Assembly: GCF_000428945.1 (NCBI RefSeq)
Contig: NZ_AUAX01000007.1
Coordinates: forward strand, 248,001 to 312,000
Direction: 5' to 3'
From: Hamadaea tsunoensis DSM 44101
GTDB taxonomy: Bacteria; Actinomycetota; Actinomycetes; Mycobacteriales; Micromonosporaceae
Length of the DNA stretch: 64,000 nucleotides
The notes beneath the pieces were generated by a model that was not told the origin of the DNA, did no database searches, and saw only the letters and a list, made by a program, of their open reading frames with translations. Made by a program: the position numbers and the translations under genes. Shown piece after piece: positions 50,277 through 58,126 of this stretch (its first letter is position 1; each line of letters starts with the position of its first letter).

Positions 50277-50450
50277 CTACCGGCGCCAGTCGTTCACCTA
50301 GCGAAGACCGTTCCGCCTCGCCGAGCACAGGCGGCGGCAGGACGGCTCGGACATGACCCACGGCAGCCCCGGATGCACCTACCTCCCCACCGCAGACGAT
50401 CACCGGCCCGGCCGCCCACACGGCGTTCCCATCAGGCCGCCACCTCTCGA

Positions 50451-50560
50451 CCTTGATCATGTCGCCCATATATGTCGAAATACGGCCGCTGCAACATATA
50501 CGAGTTACATGATCAAGGTCTGGCCATCCACTTCGACATATACCAGCGACATGATCAAGG
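50451..50560. repeat. hairpin family element A/B (one left arm, two right arms)
   Basis: Left end CCTTGATCATGT (50451-50462) is followed by two right ends ACATGATCAAGG at 50507-50518 and 50549-50560. Inner arms pair too: CGCCCATATATGTCGAA on the left with TTCGACATATACCAGCG (50532-50548) of the farther right end, three mismatches. The nearer right end has a different inner arm (ACATATACGAGTT) that pairs only in part. Confidence 0.8.
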
Positions 50561-50615
50561 CCGCCCTGGCGATCGTCGGACATACCGAGCAGAAGGTTCG
50601 CGGGTTCGACGGCCC

Positions 50616-50684
50616 CCTTGATCATGTGATGCGTATACGTCGAAAACCCCTACCTGGCGACGTATACGCATCACATGATCAAGG
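50616..50684. repeat. hairpin family element C, perfect 27-bp inverted repeat
   Basis: CCTTGATCATGT-GATGCGTATACGTCG (50616-50642), 15-base loop, then the exact complement 50658-50684. The outer 12 bases are the same as in elements A and D, whereas the inner 15 are unique to this element yet perfectly self-complementary. Confidence 0.9.
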
Positions 50685-50896
50685 CTGGGTGTTCCGGAAA
50701 CGGCAAGGTCGGGGCAAAGCCCGACGCGCGTCTCACTGTCGGGAAGGCTCATCCCCTAATCCGGATGGCGACCGCCCGCAGTGGACACCGGGCATGATCG
50801 ACGTGACCGGCTGACGGTGTCGGAGTTCCCCTTGTGGAGAGTCGAGACAAACGTCTGGTGGATCCGGTCACCGGCCAGGCATGATCGCGGCCATCT

Positions 50897-50964
50897 CCTT
50901 GATCATGTAACGCCAGTTCGGTGAGATCGCGCTCTCTCGCCGAACTGGCGTCACATGATCAAGG
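50897..50964. repeat. hairpin family element D, 30-bp arms
   Basis: CCTTGATCATGT-AACGCCAGTTCGGTGAGA (50897-50926) pairs with 50935-50964; of the two differences one is a G-T wobble and one an A-C mismatch. Again outer ends constant, inner arms distinct. A worn single right end (GTCACACGATCAAG) lies at 50992-51005. Confidence 0.9.
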
Positions 50965-51037
50965 CCAGGACAGTCCTGCCGCCGGAATAGCGTCACACGA
51001 TCAAGTCACTGGACACGCCCACCACCCGCCCCGGCCC

Positions 51038-51087
51038 CATATCGGACAGTCGCGACAAAGGCCGGGGTAGCACGGGACGGGCGCGGG
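51038..51087 (+). repeat. dispersed repeat S, copy 2
   Basis: CATATCGGACAGTCGCGACA then AAGGCCGGGGTAGCACGGGAC. Second copy of the element at 50228-50276. The core GGACAGTCGCGAC is unchanged. Confidence 0.75.
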
Positions 51088-51120
51088 TTGGGCGGGGACG
51101 GGGTGAAACCGTGACCGAAT

Positions 51121-51240
51121 GGCGGCGGAGGATGCGTCGCCCCACTCACCTGGCAGTGGAGGCGACCTGCGCCGGAACGGTCTCCCGCGCGAGGAGCGGA
51201 GGTGAGATCGACGAACCCGGGACAAGAATATGATCTTGAT
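51121..51240 (-). repeat. dispersed repeat R, copy 2
   Basis: On the minus strand: TTCTTGTCCCGGGTTCGTCG, ATCTCACCTCCGCTCCTCGC, GCGGGAGACCGTTCCGGC, then GCCTCCACTGCCAGGTGAG and a GGGGCGACGCATC segment. It shares all of these with copy 3 at 57289-57408 and the first part with copy 1. The whole gap 50004-51269 has no supported gene. Confidence 0.8.
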
Positions 51241-51269
51241 TCTGATCCGACCACCCACCGGTGGAACTG

Positions 51270-51860
51270 TCAGCGGGGGCGGCTGGTGATGACCCGGTCG
51301 GCCAGCCCGTACGCGACAGCCTCCGCCGCCGACAGCGTCATGTTGCGATCCGTGTCGGCGCGGATCTTCTCCGCCGGATGTCCTGTGTGGCGGCCGAGGA
51401 TCTCGTCCATCTCCGCCCGCATCCGGGCCACTTCCTTGGCCTGGACGGCCAGGTCGGGCAGCGTACCCCGGGACTGGGACGACGGCTGGTGGAGGATGAC
51501 CTTGGCGTGGGCCAGGACGCCCCGCTTGCCCTTGGTTCCCGCGGCGAGCAGGACGGCGGCCGCGGAGGCCGCCTGGCCCATGCAGAACGTGGCGATGTCG
51601 CAGCGGACGAAGTTCATCGTGTCGTAGATCGCGGTGAGCGCGCTGAACGAACCGCCGGGCGAGTTGATGTAGAGGCTGATCTCCTGCTCGCTGGCCGATT
51701 CGAGGTGGATGAGCTGGGCCATCACCACGTTGGCCACGCCGTCGTCGATCTCGGTGCCGATGAAGATGATCCGGTCGGACAGCAGGCGCGAGTAGATGTC
51801 GAACGCGCGCTCGCCGTTGGGGGTCTTCTCGATCACCGTCGGGATCGTGTACTGGCTCAT
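51270..51860 (-). CDS. clpP: ATP-dependent Clp protease proteolytic subunit (clpP3/4-type)
   Basis: 196 residues. Catalytic Ser in '[16 protein letters not shown]' (about 97), His in 'VILHQPSSQ' (about 122), Asp in '[14 protein letters not shown]' (about 172). Oligomerisation segment '[20 protein letters not shown]' and '[10 protein letters not shown]' normal. ATG overlaps the previous clpP stop (ATGA). Pairing with a second clpP and a PopR-like gene suggests the stress-induced second Clp set rather than the main clpP1P2. Confidence 0.95.
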   Translation of the reverse strand: MSQYTIPTVIEKTPNGERAFDIYSRLLSDRIIFIGTEIDDGVANVVMAQLIHLESASEQEISLYINSPGGSFSALTAIYDTMNFVRCDIATFCMGQAASAAAVLLAAGTKGKRGVLAHAKVILHQPSSQSRGTLPDLAVQAKEVARMRAEMDEILGRHTGHPAEKIRADTDRNMTLSAAEAVAYGLADRVITSRPR

Positions 51861-52489
51861 GCTCCCACCCCCACCATGCGGCGGTTGAGCGCGGGCCGGA
51901 CGCTGTCGACGTGCTCGACGATCGCGTCGATCAGCCCGTAGTCACGGGCCTCCTCGGCGGTGAACCACCGGTCGCGGCGGCTGTCGCGTTCGACGATCTC
52001 GACCGGCTGGCCGGTGTGCCGGGCGATGAGCTCCAGCATCTTGCGCCCGACGCGGTCGAGGTGCTCGGCGTAGATCTCGACGTCGGCGGCGGTGCCGCCG
52101 AAGCCGGCCGAGCCCTGGTGCATGAGGATCTCCGCGTTCGGGAGGCTGAACCGCTTGCCGGCCGTGCCGCCGGTGAGCAGCACCTGGCCCATGCTGCCGG
52201 CCATGCCCATCGCCAGCGTGCTGACGTCGTTGGGGATGAGCTTCATGGTGTCGTAGATGGCCAGGCCCGCGCTCACCGAGCCGCCGGGCGAGTTGATGTA
52301 GAGGCTGATGTCGCTGCGCGGGTCCTCGGCGGAGAGCAGCAGGAGCTGGCCGCACAGGCGGTTGGCGATCGCGTCGTCGACCTCCGCGCCCAGCACGATG
52401 ATCCGCTGGTCGAGCAGCCGATGGGCGACCTGGTCGTCGAGCGTGCCGGCGGCCAGGGCCGTGACGCTCGCACGGTATGGGTCGTGCAT
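51857..52489 (-). CDS. clpP: ATP-dependent Clp protease proteolytic subunit (clpP3/4-type)
   Basis: 210 residues from ATG 52489 (GGGAGGGG upstream). Catalytic Ser in '[14 protein letters not shown]', His in '[10 protein letters not shown]', Asp in '[15 protein letters not shown]'. Note Gly-Met-Ala-Gly-Ser in place of the usual 'GMAASM'. First gene of the two-gene operon; operator-like dyad at 52555-52575. Confidence 0.95.
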   Translation of the reverse strand: MHDPYRASVTALAAGTLDDQVAHRLLDQRIIVLGAEVDDAIANRLCGQLLLLSAEDPRSDISLYINSPGGSVSAGLAIYDTMKLIPNDVSTLAMGMAGSMGQVLLTGGTAGKRFSLPNAEILMHQGSAGFGGTAADVEIYAEHLDRVGRKMLELIARHTGQPVEIVERDSRRDRWFTAEEARDYGLIDAIVEHVDSVRPALNRRMVGVGA

Positions 52490-52554
52490 GTCCCCTCCCG
52501 AAGGGTTGTGAGTGGTCTGGCCCCCACGATGCGAGCGCGGAACCGGACACACCA

Positions 52555-52575
52555 AGCAGATCTGCTGTCAGCAGA
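52555..52575. promoter_or_regulatory. PopR-type operator upstream of the clpP pair
   Basis: TCTGCT-GTC-AGCAGA (52561-52575) is a perfect 6-3-6 dyad matching the TCTGCC-N3-GGCAGA target that I recall for Streptomyces PopR. A further AGCAGA at 52555-52560 makes a second, abutting dyad AGCAGATCTGCT. It lies 66-86 bases before the clpP ATG and 35 bases before the NAD kinase start. Confidence 0.7.
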
Positions 52576-52609
52576 TGAGGGGGCCGGTGGCCGTATAGGC
52601 TGAGGCCCG

Positions 52610-53680
52610 ATGATCGGACGCATCGGACTCGTCGTGCACGGCGGCCGCCGGCAGGCCGTCGAGGCGGCGGCCCGCGTACGCGCGTGGGCACAGGAGCACG
52701 AGGTCGCCTGCACCGAAGTGGACGTGTGGGACCTGCCCAGCGGCACGCCCCGCCGGCACGGGCACGCCGAGGCGCAGCACGCCGGCAACCCGGACCTCAT
52801 CGTGACGGTCGGCGGCGACGGGACCTTCCTGCGGGGCGTACGCGTCGCGATGGCGATCGACGCGCTCGTGCTCGGGATCGACACCGGCCGGCTCGGCTTC
52901 CTGACCGAGGTCGAGACCGCCGCCCTGGAGCGCGCGCTCGACGTCGTGCACGCGGGGGAGGCGTCCATCGATCCGCGGCTGACGCTGACGATGCGGGCCT
53001 CGCGGAAGCTGACGATCCCGGCCGACATCGAGTCCTATCTCAAGATCGGCCGCGGCCCGGCGCTGCCCCCGCCGGAGACCCGGCTGGGCACCGCCGAAAT
53101 CGTCGGCTGGGGCGTACCGCTGGACGTGGTCGCGCTCAACGACGTCGTCTTCGAGAAGCTCGCCCGCGACCGCCAGGCCAGCCTCGCGGTCTACATCGAC
53201 GGGCGGCTGTTCGCCTCCTACTCCGCCGACGCGCTCGTCGTGGCGAGCTCGACCGGCTCGACCGCGTACAGCTTCGCGGCCGGCGGCCCGGTGGTGTCGC
53301 CCCAGCTGGACGCGCTGGTCTTCACCCCGGTCGCGCCGCACATGGCGTTCAACCGCAGCATCCTGCTCGACGCCCGCAGCCAGCGCATCGCCGTCCTCGT
53401 CCTGGAACGCTCCGGCCGCGTGGCCGTCTCCATCGACGGCCAGCTGCGCGGCGTCCTGGAACCCGGCGACTGGGTCAGCGTCTACGCCGCGCCGCACCGG
53501 GCCCGCCTCGCGCGCATCTCCGACATGGACTTCATGGGCCGGGTCCGCGACCGCTTCCGGCTCGCCGACGCCGCGGCCGCCGTCGCCGACGGCCACGCGC
53601 CGCTCGTCTACGCGCCCGCCGAGCCGATACCGCCGGACCTCGCGAATCCAGGCCCGTGGGGGCATGACTCCATCAACTAG
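52610..53680 (+). CDS. nadK: NAD kinase
   Basis: 356 residues. 'VTVGGDGTFLRG' (GGDG, about 63-70), 'LGIDTGRLGFLTEV', 'VVALNDVVFEK' (NE/D motif) and 'VASSTGSTAYSFAAGGPVVSP' are the four NadK blocks; about 50 residues of Pro/Ala-rich tail extend past the usual end. It phosphorylates NAD to NADP. TAGGCT (52596-52601) lies eight bases before the ATG, and no RBS is seen. In actinomycetes the main nadK sits near recN/tlyA; here it is alone, so it may be a second copy. Confidence 0.93.
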   Translation: MIGRIGLVVHGGRRQAVEAAARVRAWAQEHEVACTEVDVWDLPSGTPRRHGHAEAQHAGNPDLIVTVGGDGTFLRGVRVAMAIDALVLGIDTGRLGFLTEVETAALERALDVVHAGEASIDPRLTLTMRASRKLTIPADIESYLKIGRGPALPPPETRLGTAEIVGWGVPLDVVALNDVVFEKLARDRQASLAVYIDGRLFASYSADALVVASSTGSTAYSFAAGGPVVSPQLDALVFTPVAPHMAFNRSILLDARSQRIAVLVLERSGRVAVSIDGQLRGVLEPGDWVSVYAAPHRARLARISDMDFMGRVRDRFRLADAAAAVADGHAPLVYAPAEPIPPDLANPGPWGHDSIN

Positions 53681-53690
53681 TCTGTGGCAC

Positions 53691-54668
53691 ATGCGTCGAT
53701 ATGCCGCCGGCTTCCTGCTGCTCGTTGTCCTTTCCGGATGTACGCGTACCGGGGCGGACCAGTCCGGTGAGACGGTCGTCAAGTTCACCGTGGACGGACA
53801 GGCGACCGGCGAGCAGCTGGACGCGACGGTGAAGCTGCTCGACCAGCGCGCGCAGCAGCTGGGCTGGGGCCGCCCGACCGTTACGAAGATCGACGGCGGC
53901 ACGATCGAGCTGCGCGTACCCGGGCACCACGGCGGTACGCAGATCGCCGGGCTGGTCCAGCCGGGACGGCTGACGATGCGCAAGGTGCTCGACGTGGTGC
54001 CCGCGAAGCCGGGCGGAGCCGCCGAGCCGGGCGGCCGGACCACCGCCGACACGGTACGCGAGAAGCTGGCCGGGGCCATGGCCGCCGCGGCGGCGCTCTC
54101 GCCCGACACCGCCGGCAACCCCGCCAACGACCTGCCCCCGTTCGCGACGCTGACCGGGGCCGAGGTCGCGACGCTGCCACCCCGGGTGCAGTTCGTGGTC
54201 AACGACGTGACGTGCGCGCAGCTGGGCGTCCGGCCGCAGGCCACCGACCCGGCCGCCCCGGCGGTGGCCTGCGGTGACCTGGAGAAGTACTCGCTGTCGG
54301 CCGCCGCGGTGACCAGTGCCGACGTCGCGAAGGCCGAAGCCCGGCAGGACAACGGGGTGTGGGGCGTGCTGCTGTCGTTCACGCCCGAGAGCCAGTCGCG
54401 CTGGACCGAGCTGACCCGGCAGGCGTTCGGCAACACCGGCGACCAGCCGTGCACCGAACGGGCGGCGGCCGTCGGCGGCGGCAACTGCGCGGTCGCGATC
54501 CTGGTCGACGACGACGTGATCAGCGCGCCGACCGTGCAGGGCGTGATCACCGGACCGGCCCAGATCGTGGGCGGCTACGACGAGGCCGGGGCGCGCGTAC
54601 TGGCGGCGGAGCTGTCGACCGCGGCCCTGCCGGTGCGGCTGCTGCCGGGTCCGGCCGAGGAACGGTGA
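53691..54668 (+). CDS. lipoprotein with SecD P1-like domain
   Basis: 325 residues. Signal with lipobox 'LLLVVLSGCTRT' (Cys about 18). 'VKFTVDGQATGEQLDATVKLLDQRAQQLG' then 'TIELRVPG', 'LVQPGRLTMRKVL' and the C-terminal 'VAILVDDDVISAPTVQGVITGPAQIVGGYDEAGARVLAAEL' copy the SecD head domains, but no membrane domain follows. Such stand-alone heads may aid late protein translocation; unproven. ATG at 53691 is seven bases after TAGTCT (53678-53683), which contains the nadK stop. Confidence 0.85.
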   Translation: MRRYAAGFLLLVVLSGCTRTGADQSGETVVKFTVDGQATGEQLDATVKLLDQRAQQLGWGRPTVTKIDGGTIELRVPGHHGGTQIAGLVQPGRLTMRKVLDVVPAKPGGAAEPGGRTTADTVREKLAGAMAAAAALSPDTAGNPANDLPPFATLTGAEVATLPPRVQFVVNDVTCAQLGVRPQATDPAAPAVACGDLEKYSLSAAAVTSADVAKAEARQDNGVWGVLLSFTPESQSRWTELTRQAFGNTGDQPCTERAAAVGGGNCAVAILVDDDVISAPTVQGVITGPAQIVGGYDEAGARVLAAELSTAALPVRLLPGPAEER

Positions 54669-54715
54669 CGGACTTCTCCGTGATCGAATGGAGGCAGCGA
54701 GACGAGGGAGTGACC

Positions 54716-55936
54716 ATGAACGACTTCCCGCTGCCGCCCGCGCCGATCCACGTCAGCGACGACGTGCTGGCCGACCTGCGGCTCCGACTCGACCTGACCC
54801 GCTTCCCGGACGACGCCGGCAACGCCGACTGGTACTACGGCGTCGAACGCGGCTACCTGCAAGGGCTCGTCGACTATTGGCGTACCGGGTTCGACTGGCG
54901 GGCCGCCGAGAAGAAGATCAACGCGTACGAGCACTACCGGGTCACCGTGGACGGCGTACCCGTGCACTTCATGCGGCGGCCCGGCGTCGGACCGAACCCC
55001 ACGCCGCTGATCCTCACGCACGGCTGGCCGTGGACGTTCTGGCACTGGGCCAAGGTCGTCGACCCGCTGGCCGACCCGGGCGCGTACGGCGGTGACCCGG
55101 CCGAGGCCTTCGACGTGATCGTGCCGTCGTTCCCCGGTTTCGGCTTCTCCGGCCCGCTGCCCGGGCACCCCGACATGAACTACTGGAAGGTCGCCGACCT
55201 CTGGCACACCCTCATGACGGGCGTCCTCGGCCACGAGCGGTACGCGGCCGCGGGCTGCGACGTCGGCGCCCTCGTGACCGGGCAGCTCGGCCACAAGTAC
55301 GCCGACGAGCTGTACGCCATCCACATCGGATCGGGCCAGAAGCTGGACATGTTCACCGGCGACCGGGCCTGGGACCTCAGTGGCGGCCGGCCGATCCCCG
55401 ACGGGCTGCCCGCGGCGGTCCACGACCGGATCCTGGAGTTCGACCGGCGGTTCGCCGTGCACCTGGCCGCGCACGTGCTGGATTCGAGCACCCTCGCGTA
55501 CGCGCTGAGCGACTCGCCCGCCGGAATGCTCGCCTGGATCCTGCGCCGATGGGTCTCGTGGAGCGACGACGGCGGCGACATCGAGACCGTGTTCAGCCGG
55601 GACGACCTGCTGACCCACGCGACGATCTTCTGGGCGACGAACACGATCGGCACCTCGATCCGCACGTACGCCAACAACAACCGCTACCCGTGGACGCCGT
55701 CGCACGACCGGTGGCCGGTGATCGAGGCACCGACCGGGATCACGTTCGTCGCGTACGAGAACCCGCCGGGGGTGACGACGGAGCAGCGCGTCCAGAACTT
55801 CACCGAGGGTGAGCGGGGCGCCTGGTACAACCACGTGAACCTGACCGTGCACGAGCGCGGCGGGCACTTCATCCCGTGGGAGATCCCGGAGCTCTGGGTC
55901 GACGATCTCCGCCGGACCTTCCGCGGCCGCCGTTAG
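54716..55936 (+). CDS. epoxide hydrolase (alpha/beta hydrolase with EHN domain)
   Basis: 406 residues. N-terminal EHN domain (about 1-110, 'DVLADLRLRLDLTRFPDDAGNADWYYGVERGYLQGLVDYWRTGFDWR'), oxyanion 'LTHGWPWTFWHW', nucleophile Asp in 'AAGCDVGALVTGQLG', His in 'ERGGHFIPWEIPEL'. GAGGGAG precedes the ATG by six bases. The stop overlaps the stop of the convergent exonuclease gene by 4 bases. Confidence 0.93.
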   Translation: MNDFPLPPAPIHVSDDVLADLRLRLDLTRFPDDAGNADWYYGVERGYLQGLVDYWRTGFDWRAAEKKINAYEHYRVTVDGVPVHFMRRPGVGPNPTPLILTHGWPWTFWHWAKVVDPLADPGAYGGDPAEAFDVIVPSFPGFGFSGPLPGHPDMNYWKVADLWHTLMTGVLGHERYAAAGCDVGALVTGQLGHKYADELYAIHIGSGQKLDMFTGDRAWDLSGGRPIPDGLPAAVHDRILEFDRRFAVHLAAHVLDSSTLAYALSDSPAGMLAWILRRWVSWSDDGGDIETVFSRDDLLTHATIFWATNTIGTSIRTYANNNRYPWTPSHDRWPVIEAPTGITFVAYENPPGVTTEQRVQNFTEGERGAWYNHVNLTVHERGGHFIPWEIPELWVDDLRRTFRGRR

Positions 55937-56934
55937 AAGAGGCTCAGCTGGCCCGGGATCGGCTCGCGGCGGCGTTGCGCGCCACGCCACCGGCTCCACT
56001 GCTGCGGCACCGGCGTCGCGGCGGCCGCCACGGCCTTCCGGGTCAGCGCCCACAACGACCCCGGCGGCGTGATGCCCCGCGCGATCAGAGCCGACCGGAT
56101 CGCCGCGACGTTGAGCTGCCGCCGGATCTGGGGCAGCGCAGGCAGGTCCAGATCGTCGCGCATCGCCATGATCTGCCGGTTCCGCTCCACCACCGCCCGG
56201 GCGGCCGGGGCGCCGAACTGCTCGGCCGCGCGGTCGCCGACACAATCGCGTACGCGCTGGTGATGGCCGCCGTCCCAGGCCGACCAGGCGGCGTCGACGG
56301 TGCCGAAGGACGCGAGCAGCCGGGCGGCCGTGGCCGAGCCGAAGCCGCGTACGCCATGGAGGTTGTCGGAGGGGTCGCCGCGCAGCGCGGCATAGTCGCG
56401 GTACTGCGCCGGGGCGACGCCGTAGACCGCGTCGAGCTCCTCGGGGGTGACGAGGACGGCCTGGTCGAAGCCGCCGTTGCGGACCCGCAGCACCGACGTG
56501 CCCGCGTCGAGCAGGGCGAACGCGTCGCGGTCGCTGGTCATGAGGACGCTGCGCCAGCCGGCCTGGCGGGCCGCGGCGGCGGAACTCGCCAGCACGTCGT
56601 CGGCCTCGTACGCGGCCGGGACCACGACGGCGATCCCGGCGGCGGCCAGCACCTCGGGCGCGGCCGCCAGCTGGGCGACCAGTTCGTCCGGCTTGGGCGG
56701 CCGATGGGCCTTGTAGTCCGGAAAGACCGACCGCCGGGCGGACGACACCGAGCAGTCGAAACCGACGATCACGGCGTCGGGCCGCAGCCGGGCGGCGGCC
56801 CGGGCGAGATAGCCGACCAGACCCTGCAAACCCCACGCGGCCCGGTCACCGGGATCCCCCGCCGCCGCGTGGTACGCCCGGTGCAGCAGGCTGTTGCCGT
56901 CCAGCGTCAGCAGCAACGGGGGGTTCGGGGGCAC
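55933..56934 (-). CDS. 5-prime to 3-prime exonuclease (PolA N-domain-like) with C-terminal clamp-binding motif
   Basis: 333 residues, stand-alone. Metal-binding acidic residues appear in 'TLDGNSLLHRAYHA', 'VIVGFDCSVSSARRSVFPDYKAHRPPKP', 'YEADDVLAS', 'TSDRDAFAL' and the H3TH 'GDPSDNLHGVRGFGSATAARLL'. The protein ends 'GQLSLF', exactly the QL(S/D)LF pentapeptide that binds the beta sliding clamp. Role in RNA primer or flap removal at the fork is likely. GTG start six bases after TACTCT (56941-56946, minus strand). Confidence 0.94.
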   Translation of the reverse strand: MPPNPPLLLTLDGNSLLHRAYHAAAGDPGDRAAWGLQGLVGYLARAAARLRPDAVIVGFDCSVSSARRSVFPDYKAHRPPKPDELVAQLAAAPEVLAAAGIAVVVPAAYEADDVLASSAAAARQAGWRSVLMTSDRDAFALLDAGTSVLRVRNGGFDQAVLVTPEELDAVYGVAPAQYRDYAALRGDPSDNLHGVRGFGSATAARLLASFGTVDAAWSAWDGGHHQRVRDCVGDRAAEQFGAPAARAVVERNRQIMAMRDDLDLPALPQIRRQLNVAAIRSALIARGITPPGSLWALTRKAVAAAATPVPQQWSRWRGAQRRREPIPGQLSLF

Positions 56935-56955
56935 AGCGACAGAGTATCGGGTCGC

Positions 56956-57243
56956 TCAGACATCGACCGTGAGCCGGACCCGGACCGTGTCGCCGAGCTC
57001 GATCTTCTCGGCCTTGCGTACCCAGGCCTTCAACGGGACGATGTACCGCCCGTCCTTGGGCCACAACGCGGTCGGCCACTGCGTCCCGCCGACGCGTACG
57101 GTCGCGGGGATCATGCCCCAGCCGTAGGTGACCAGGCCGGCCGCCGACTCCAGGGCGCCGCAGTCCTGCTCCGGAACGGTGACGAAATGCCACGGGGCCG
57201 GCCCCCTCCAGAACCACACCTCGCCGCTGAACTCCACGATCAC
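56956..57243 (-). CDS. DUF1905 protein, second copy
   Basis: 95 residues: 'FSGEVWFWRGPAPWHFVTVPEQDCGALES', 'GMIPATVRVGGTQWPTALWPKDGRYIVPLKAWVRKAEKIELGDTVRVRLTV'. Same barrel as the protein at 45678. GTG start six bases after TATCCT (57250-57255, minus strand). Confidence 0.88.
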   Translation of the reverse strand: MIVEFSGEVWFWRGPAPWHFVTVPEQDCGALESAAGLVTYGWGMIPATVRVGGTQWPTALWPKDGRYIVPLKAWVRKAEKIELGDTVRVRLTVDV

Positions 57244-57288
57244 CCCGTCAGGATAGGGCGGTCAGATCACAACCACAGGCCACGAGCA

Positions 57289-57408
57289 TTTTGTCCCGGG
57301 TTCGTCGATCTCACCTCCGCTCCTCGCGCGGGAGACCGTTCCGGCCCTGGGGGGCCTCCACTGCCAGGTGAGCGGGGCGAGGCATCGTTCGCCGCGGCTC
57401 GGTCACGC
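57289..57408 (+). repeat. dispersed repeat R, copy 3
   Basis: TTTTGTCCCGGGTTCGTCG, ATCTCACCTCCGCTCCTCGC, GCGGGAGACCGTTCCGGC, GCCTCCACTGCCAGGTGAG, then GGGGCGAGGCATCGTTCGCC and CTCGGTCACG. It follows the same order as copy 2 over about 120 bases. The 450-base gap 57244-57695 has no other feature than this repeat and a -10 box at 57683. Confidence 0.8.
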
Positions 57409-57695
57409 CCGCCTTCAGCGGGTGATCTTGGGTACTGGATCGGCTGCGCGTGGCGGTGATCGAGTGCCTGGAATCTGTAGTGGTGGATCTCCATTGCTTG
57501 ATCAAGAGCCCAAGAGCTGCAGAATCGGGCCGATTTTGACAGCATCCGGGTACTCGATCAAGCTTTCGTGCCGCGATCAAGTCGAGCACGCCCGCGGCCG
57601 GTGATCGTTTGCCGTTCTGACGGCAGTTCCGGCCCTATCACCGTGATCAACTGTGGCTGGGTGGGATGTCGTATGTGCCGTCTAGGGTGCCGCGC

Positions 57696-58088
57696 ATGGA
57701 GATCAAGGTCGATGTTGCAGTTGTCATCCTCACGGACCGGGTTGGGCGAGTGTTGATGCAACACCGTGGCCCTGACAAGCATGTGGAGCCGGATCGGTGG
57801 GGGCCGCCGTGTGGACTGGTCGAGCCCGGGGAGGACGCCCAGACCGCTGCTCACCGTGAGCTGCTGGAGGAGACCGGGCTGACCGCCGCCCTTGAGCCCT
57901 GCCGGGTGGTGGAGCAGGTCGGTGCCGACGGAGTCGGGGTCCGCTTCCACGTGTTCGAGGGCAGCACCGGTGCCCGCCAGGAAGACGTCATCCTTGGTGA
58001 GGGGCTCGCGATGCTGTTCCTGACCCGTGAGGAGATCGCAACCAGGGAACTGGTCAGCAACATCCGGGCGTTGTTCGGCCAGGAGTGA
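57696..58088 (+). CDS. Nudix hydrolase
   Basis: 130 residues; Nudix box 'GLVEPGEDAQTAAHRELLEETGL' region (about 37-59) complete. ATG at 57696 is seven bases after TAGGGT (57683-57688); an ATG at 57666 would add ten residues before the fold. No RBS for 57696, so a leaderless transcript is likely. Confidence 0.9.
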   Translation: MEIKVDVAVVILTDRVGRVLMQHRGPDKHVEPDRWGPPCGLVEPGEDAQTAAHRELLEETGLTAALEPCRVVEQVGADGVGVRFHVFEGSTGARQEDVILGEGLAMLFLTREEIATRELVSNIRALFGQE

Positions 58089-58126
58089 CGGCGTTTCCGG
58101 TCATGAGCGTCGGCAGCGGTTTCTGT

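Noticed and set aside
50451-50964. CRISPR array
   Set aside because: The repeats are inverted pairs with irregular spacing, not direct repeats with unique spacers, and no cas gene is near.
51006-51254. Protein frame translated from repeat R (CPGFVDLTSAPRAGDRSG) that also appears at 57289 in another frame
   Set aside because: Similarity comes from the DNA repeat. There is no RBS, and frames diverge or stop outside the repeat.
19217-52489. Prophage or integrative element
   Set aside because: No integrase, terminase, capsid, relaxase or attachment-site pair was seen; gene content and composition look chromosomal throughout.
57289-57320. tRNA T-arm (GGGTTCG) within repeat R
   Set aside because: No acceptor stem, D-arm or anticodon arm can be formed around it; all three copies share the same non-tRNA context.
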